Source: Stenotrophomonas maltophilia
GTDB taxonomy: Bacteria; Pseudomonadota; Gammaproteobacteria; Xanthomonadales; Xanthomonadaceae
Direction: 5' to 3'
Assembly: GCF_002138415.1 (NCBI RefSeq)
Contig: NZ_CP015612.1
Coordinates: 846,001 to 910,000, forward strand
Length of the DNA: 64,000 nucleotides
This document shows, one piece after another, positions 60,981 through 64,000 of this stretch. Made by a program: the position numbers and the translations under genes. The notes under the pieces are model-generated. The model worked only from the letters and a program-made list of their open reading frames with translations, was not told the origin of the DNA and did no database searches. Positions within the stretch are counted from its first letter, which is position 1; each line of letters starts with the position of its first letter.

Positions 60981-61625
60981 ATGCGCATCCTGCTTGCCCG
61001 CCACGGCGAAACGCCGTGGAACGCCGAAGGCCGCTACCAGGGCCAGATCGATATTCCGCTTTCGCCGATCGGTGAAGCCCAGGCCCAGGCACTGGGTGCC
61101 CGCCTGGCCTCGGTGGACATCACCCGTGCCGTTGCCTCGCCGCTGTCGCGCGCGCAGCGCACCGCGCAGCTGGCGCTTGGCGCCGCCCGTGCCGACATGC
61201 TGCTGACCGAGCCGGAGCTGCAGGAAATCGCCCATGGCGAATGGGAAGGGCTGCTGGCCAGCGAGATCCACGAGAAGGATCCGTCGCGCCTGCAGGCCTG
61301 GCGCGAGGAGCCGGATACCGTGTTGATGCCCGGCGGCGAATCGCTGCGCCTGGTGCTGGAACGCAGCTGGCGTGGCCTGGCCCGTGCCACCGAAGGCCTC
61401 GGTGAGCACGACACCCTGCTGGTGGTTGCGCACGATGCGGTCAACCGCGTGATCCTGTGCAAGGTGCTGGGCCTGCCGATCTCCCGCCTGTGGACCTTCC
61501 GCCAGGCACCGACCACGCTCAACCTGCTCGAAGGCGCCGACCTGGACAGCCTGGAAGTGGTGCGCCTGAACGACTGCGCCCACCACACGCCGTTCTTCGG
61601 CGAAGCCAAGCACCGCGCACTCTGA
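60981..61625 (+). CDS. Histidine phosphatase family protein
   Basis: Phosphatase or phosphoglycerate-mutase-like enzyme of 214 residues. The RHG motif with the phosphorylated His is at LLARHGETPWN (His8), the second catalytic His in VVAHDAVNR, and EIAHGEWEGL is conserved. The substrate cannot be told from sequence; family members act on phosphoglycerate, alpha-ribazole phosphate and others. It precedes folC by 41 bp and is probably co-transcribed with it. Confidence 0.88.
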   Translation: MRILLARHGETPWNAEGRYQGQIDIPLSPIGEAQAQALGARLASVDITRAVASPLSRAQRTAQLALGAARADMLLTEPELQEIAHGEWEGLLASEIHEKDPSRLQAWREEPDTVLMPGGESLRLVLERSWRGLARATEGLGEHDTLLVVAHDAVNRVILCKVLGLPISRLWTFRQAPTTLNLLEGADLDSLEVVRLNDCAHHTPFFGEAKHRAL

Positions 61626-61666
61626 CCAGCCACACCGAACCACCTGTACCTGTTGGAAGCACTGCC

Positions 61667-62938
61667 GTGACGAACACCCCGACCACCCTGGCCGATTGGC
61701 TGGATTACATTGAACGCCAGCACCCGGCGACCATCGACATGGGCCTGGAGCGCGTGCGCGCCGTGGCTGCGGCGATGGGCCTGGGTACGCCGGCCCAGCG
61801 CACCATCGTGGTCGGTGGCACCAACGGCAAGGGCTCCACCGTGGCCTTCATCGAGGCCATCGGCCGTGCTGCCGGTTGGAAGGTCGGCGCGTACACGTCG
61901 CCGCACCTGCTGCGCTACAACGAGCGCGTGCGCATCGACGGGCAGGACGTGGACGATGCGGCGCTGGTCGCCGCGTTCAACGCCATCGAGGCCGCGCGTG
62001 GCGAGATCACGCTGACCTATTTCGAGTACGGCACGCTGGCTGCGCTGCAGCTGTTCGCCGACGCCGGGCTGGACCTGGCGGTGCTGGAAGTGGGCCTGGG
62101 CGGGCGTCTCGATGCAGTCAACATCGTCGATGCCGACGTGGCGGTGATCACCACCGTGGACATCGACCATGCCGAGTGGCTGGGCGAGGACCGCGAAGCG
62201 ATCGGCGCCGAGAAGGCCGGCATCATCCGCGGCTGGAAGCCGGTGATCCTGGGCGAGACCGATCCGCCGTCGAGCGTGCTGCGCCGTGCCTACCTGGTTG
62301 GCGCCAATGCGATCCGTGGTGGCAGCGACTATTTCTACGAGCCGATCGATGCCCAGCGTTGGCGCTGGCGCGATGTCGGCCTGCGCATGGAACTGCCGAC
62401 CCCGGCGCTGGCCGGCCCGATCCAGCTGGCCAATGCGGGTGCCGCCATCGCCGCGCTGCGCGCGCTGGACAAGCCGGTGCCGCGTGCGGCGTGGGCCGCC
62501 GGTGTCGCAGCGGCACGCATTTCCGGCCGGCTGCAGGCATTCGAGCGCGATGGCGTGCAGATCCGCGTCGACGTCGGCCACAACCCGCAGGCGGCGGGCC
62601 AGCTGGCGCGTGCGCTGAAGGCCGAGGTCTCGGCCGGGCGCACCCTGGCGGTGTACGCCGCGCTGCAGGACAAGGACGCAGCGGGGGTGGTGCAGGCGCT
62701 GGAGGACGTAGTGGGCGAGTGGACCCTGGCCGGGCTGGACGGCCCGCGTGGGCAGAGCGCCGCCCAGCTGCAGGCACGCCTGGTCGGCACCGTCGCCGCC
62801 ACGGCGCTGCTGGCTGACAGCGTCGAACAGGCGCTGGCGCAGGTGCTGGCCAAGGCCGAGCGCGGCGACCGCGTGCTGGTGTTCGGCTCCTTCCATACCG
62901 CCGCTGCTGCCCTGCAGTGGCTGCAGGGCGACGCCTGA
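61667..62938 (+). CDS. folC: Dihydrofolate/folylpolyglutamate synthase
   Basis: Bifunctional Mur-ligase-family enzyme adding glutamates to folates and making dihydrofolate. The GTG at 61667 gives 423 residues with GGAAG upstream. ATP loop VVGGTNGKGSTVAFIE, YTSPHLLRYNERVRIDG and LEVGLGGRLDAVN are diagnostic. Followed 81 bp later by dedD, the usual gammaproteobacterial order folC-dedD-cvpA-purF. Confidence 0.95.
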   Translation: MTNTPTTLADWLDYIERQHPATIDMGLERVRAVAAAMGLGTPAQRTIVVGGTNGKGSTVAFIEAIGRAAGWKVGAYTSPHLLRYNERVRIDGQDVDDAALVAAFNAIEAARGEITLTYFEYGTLAALQLFADAGLDLAVLEVGLGGRLDAVNIVDADVAVITTVDIDHAEWLGEDREAIGAEKAGIIRGWKPVILGETDPPSSVLRRAYLVGANAIRGGSDYFYEPIDAQRWRWRDVGLRMELPTPALAGPIQLANAGAAIAALRALDKPVPRAAWAAGVAAARISGRLQAFERDGVQIRVDVGHNPQAAGQLARALKAEVSAGRTLAVYAALQDKDAAGVVQALEDVVGEWTLAGLDGPRGQSAAQLQARLVGTVAATALLADSVEQALAQVLAKAERGDRVLVFGSFHTAAAALQWLQGDA

Positions 62939-62980
62939 TCCGCGTTCAGCCAACGCCGACGCCGTCCGGTCCGGCACCCG

Positions 62981-62986
62981 TATAAT
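62981..62986 (+). promoter_or_regulatory. -10 box before dedD
   Basis: Perfect TATAAT 33 bp upstream of the dedD GTG. The -35 region (CCGACG around 62956) is poor. Confidence 0.45.
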
Positions 62987-63019
62987 CGATGCCAATCTCC
63001 GGACAGTTGCCTGCCTCAC

Positions 63020-64000
63020 GTGGATACGCCTCTGAAACAGCGTCTGATTGGTGCCATCGTGCTGGTGGCACTGGCCGTGATTTTCCTGCCGATGCTGGTC
63101 AAGGGGCCGGCACCGGACAGCGGCGTGGCCAATGTGCCGATCGCCGCGCCGGATGCACCGGCCGATGGCCAGTTCGAAACCCGTGAGCTGCCCCTGGTCG
63201 CCCCGGCCGGTGGTGCCACCGGCCTGCAGACCGGGCAGGCCAAGCCGCTGCAGGACGCCGCCACGCCGGCCACTCCGCCGACCGTGGACACCTCGCCGAC
63301 GGTCGCCGCCGGCAACTATGCGGTTACCTTCGGTGCCTACGGCAGCAAGGCCGACGCCGACGCGGTGATCGCCTACCTGAAGCGCTCGCAGCTGCCGGGC
63401 TTCGCCGAAACGGCGACCATCAACGGCCGCCAGGCATGGCGCGTGCGCGTGGGGCCGTACGCCGACCGAGCACAGGCCGAGGCCGCCCGCCTGCAGGCGG
63501 TGAAGATCCGTGCCGATGTGAAGGCCGAAGTGATCACTCTGGATGCCGCAGCGGACAGCAGCGCCCCGGTGGCAGCCACCCCGGCACCGGCTACGCCGAG
63601 CGCCAGTACCCCATCTGCCGCCACCGCGCCGTCGGCCAGCAGCAACCCGGTGCGCAGTGAAAGCCTGCCGCCGAGTACGCCGACTGCAACGACCACTCCG
63701 GCGGCCAAGCCCGAGCCGCCGAAGCCGGCGCCGAAGCCCGAAACCCCGAAGCCCGAGCCGAAGTCGGAGGCCACCGCCAGCAAGCCGGCAACGGCCCCGG
63801 CCACGCCGGCAGCACCGGCCGCCAGCGGCGTCGGCTTTGCCGTGCAGCTGGGCGCGTTCGGCCAGGCCAACGATGCCAACGCCCTGCGCGACAAGGTCCG
63901 CGCCGCCGGCTTCAGCGCTTTCGTCGAACAGGTCCGCACCGAAAAGGGCACCCTGCATCGCGTCCGCGTCGGGCCGGTGGCCAACCGCGCCGATGCCGAG
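63020..64000 (+). CDS. dedD: SPOR-domain cell-division protein DedD (partial, 3' end outside window)
   Basis: Bitopic inner-membrane protein; SPOR domains bind denuded septal peptidoglycan. From GTG 63020, 327 codons are visible: a short cytoplasmic start, a membrane segment at about 10-27 (IGAIVLVALAVIFLPMLV), a first SPOR domain (about 98-172, GNYAVTFGAYGSKADADAV), an Ala/Pro/Thr-rich linker and a second SPOR domain from about 270 (GVGFAVQLGAFGQANDANAL) that runs off the window. The tandem SPOR arrangement differs from the single domain of E. coli DedD. Position after folC supports the name. Confidence 0.88.
   Translation, partial: MDTPLKQRLIGAIVLVALAVIFLPMLVKGPAPDSGVANVPIAAPDAPADGQFETRELPLVAPAGGATGLQTGQAKPLQDAATPATPPTVDTSPTVAAGNYAVTFGAYGSKADADAVIAYLKRSQLPGFAETATINGRQAWRVRVGPYADRAQAEAARLQAVKIRADVKAEVITLDAAADSSAPVAATPAPATPSASTPSAATAPSASSNPVRSESLPPSTPTATTTPAAKPEPPKPAPKPETPKPEPKSEATASKPATAPATPAAPAASGVGFAVQLGAFGQANDANALRDKVRAAGFSAFVEQVRTEKGTLHRVRVGPVANRADAE

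Overview
The window reads as a high-GC gammaproteobacterial chromosome of the Xanthomonadaceae, most likely Stenotrophomonas (maltophilia complex). Three things point there: strong G/C at third codon positions throughout; many short palindromes preceded by GTAG, the SMAG type of REP described in S. maltophilia; and an unbroken run rpoBC - str - S10 - spc - alpha, an order typical of xanthomonads.

1-28140: the transcription/translation superoperon, all on the + strand. rpoB and rpoC (the rplL end lies just left of the window) are followed by rpsL-rpsG-fusA-tuf with its own promoter. Then come the S10 genes (rpsJ-rplC-rplD-rplW-rplB-rpsS-rplV-rpsC-rplP-rpmC-rpsQ), the spc genes (rplN-rplX-rplE-rpsN / rpsH-rplF-rplR-rpsE-rpmD-rplO-secY) and the alpha genes (rpsM-rpsK-rpsD-rpoA-rplQ). 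Gene order follows E. coli with two departures. A strong intrinsic terminator sits inside the spc cluster between rpsN and rpsH, and rpmJ (L36) is missing after secY, where a 347-bp hairpin-rich spacer is found instead. Leader hairpins stand before rpoB, rpsL and rpsJ.

28141-45460: housekeeping and accessory single genes: dsbB, a TonB-dependent receptor, class II DAHP synthase, an MscS channel, an amidase, a DUF2127 protein, typA/bipA, ppiB, mdh, an RluA-type pseudouridine synthase, prpE, an unknown protein and a SUFU-domain protein. Two ~550-580 bp composite inverted-repeat elements (32623-33170 and 41081-41659) lie directly downstream of the DAHP synthase and RluA-family genes. They are the most unusual sequences in the window.

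45460-58140: a GST, a SleB-type cell-wall hydrolase with a long structured leader, FadH with a three-unit 134-bp tandem array upstream, a YczE-like membrane protein, a quinone-reductase-like enzyme, OmpA, two small secreted proteins sharing a C-terminal motif on either side of an RsuA/RluB-type pseudouridine synthase, and the threonine catabolic pair kbl and tdh with a TorF-like porin between them.

58140-64000: an S46 dipeptidyl peptidase, a histidine phosphatase, folC and the start of dedD (tandem SPOR domains, cut by the window edge).

No tRNA, rRNA, CRISPR array, transposase, integrase or prophage gene was recognised. The accessory character comes from non-coding repeats: about 25 SMAG-type REPs, five copies of a second palindrome family (GGGGTC...GACCCC), the two composite elements, the tandem array and one large inverted repeat near tdh.
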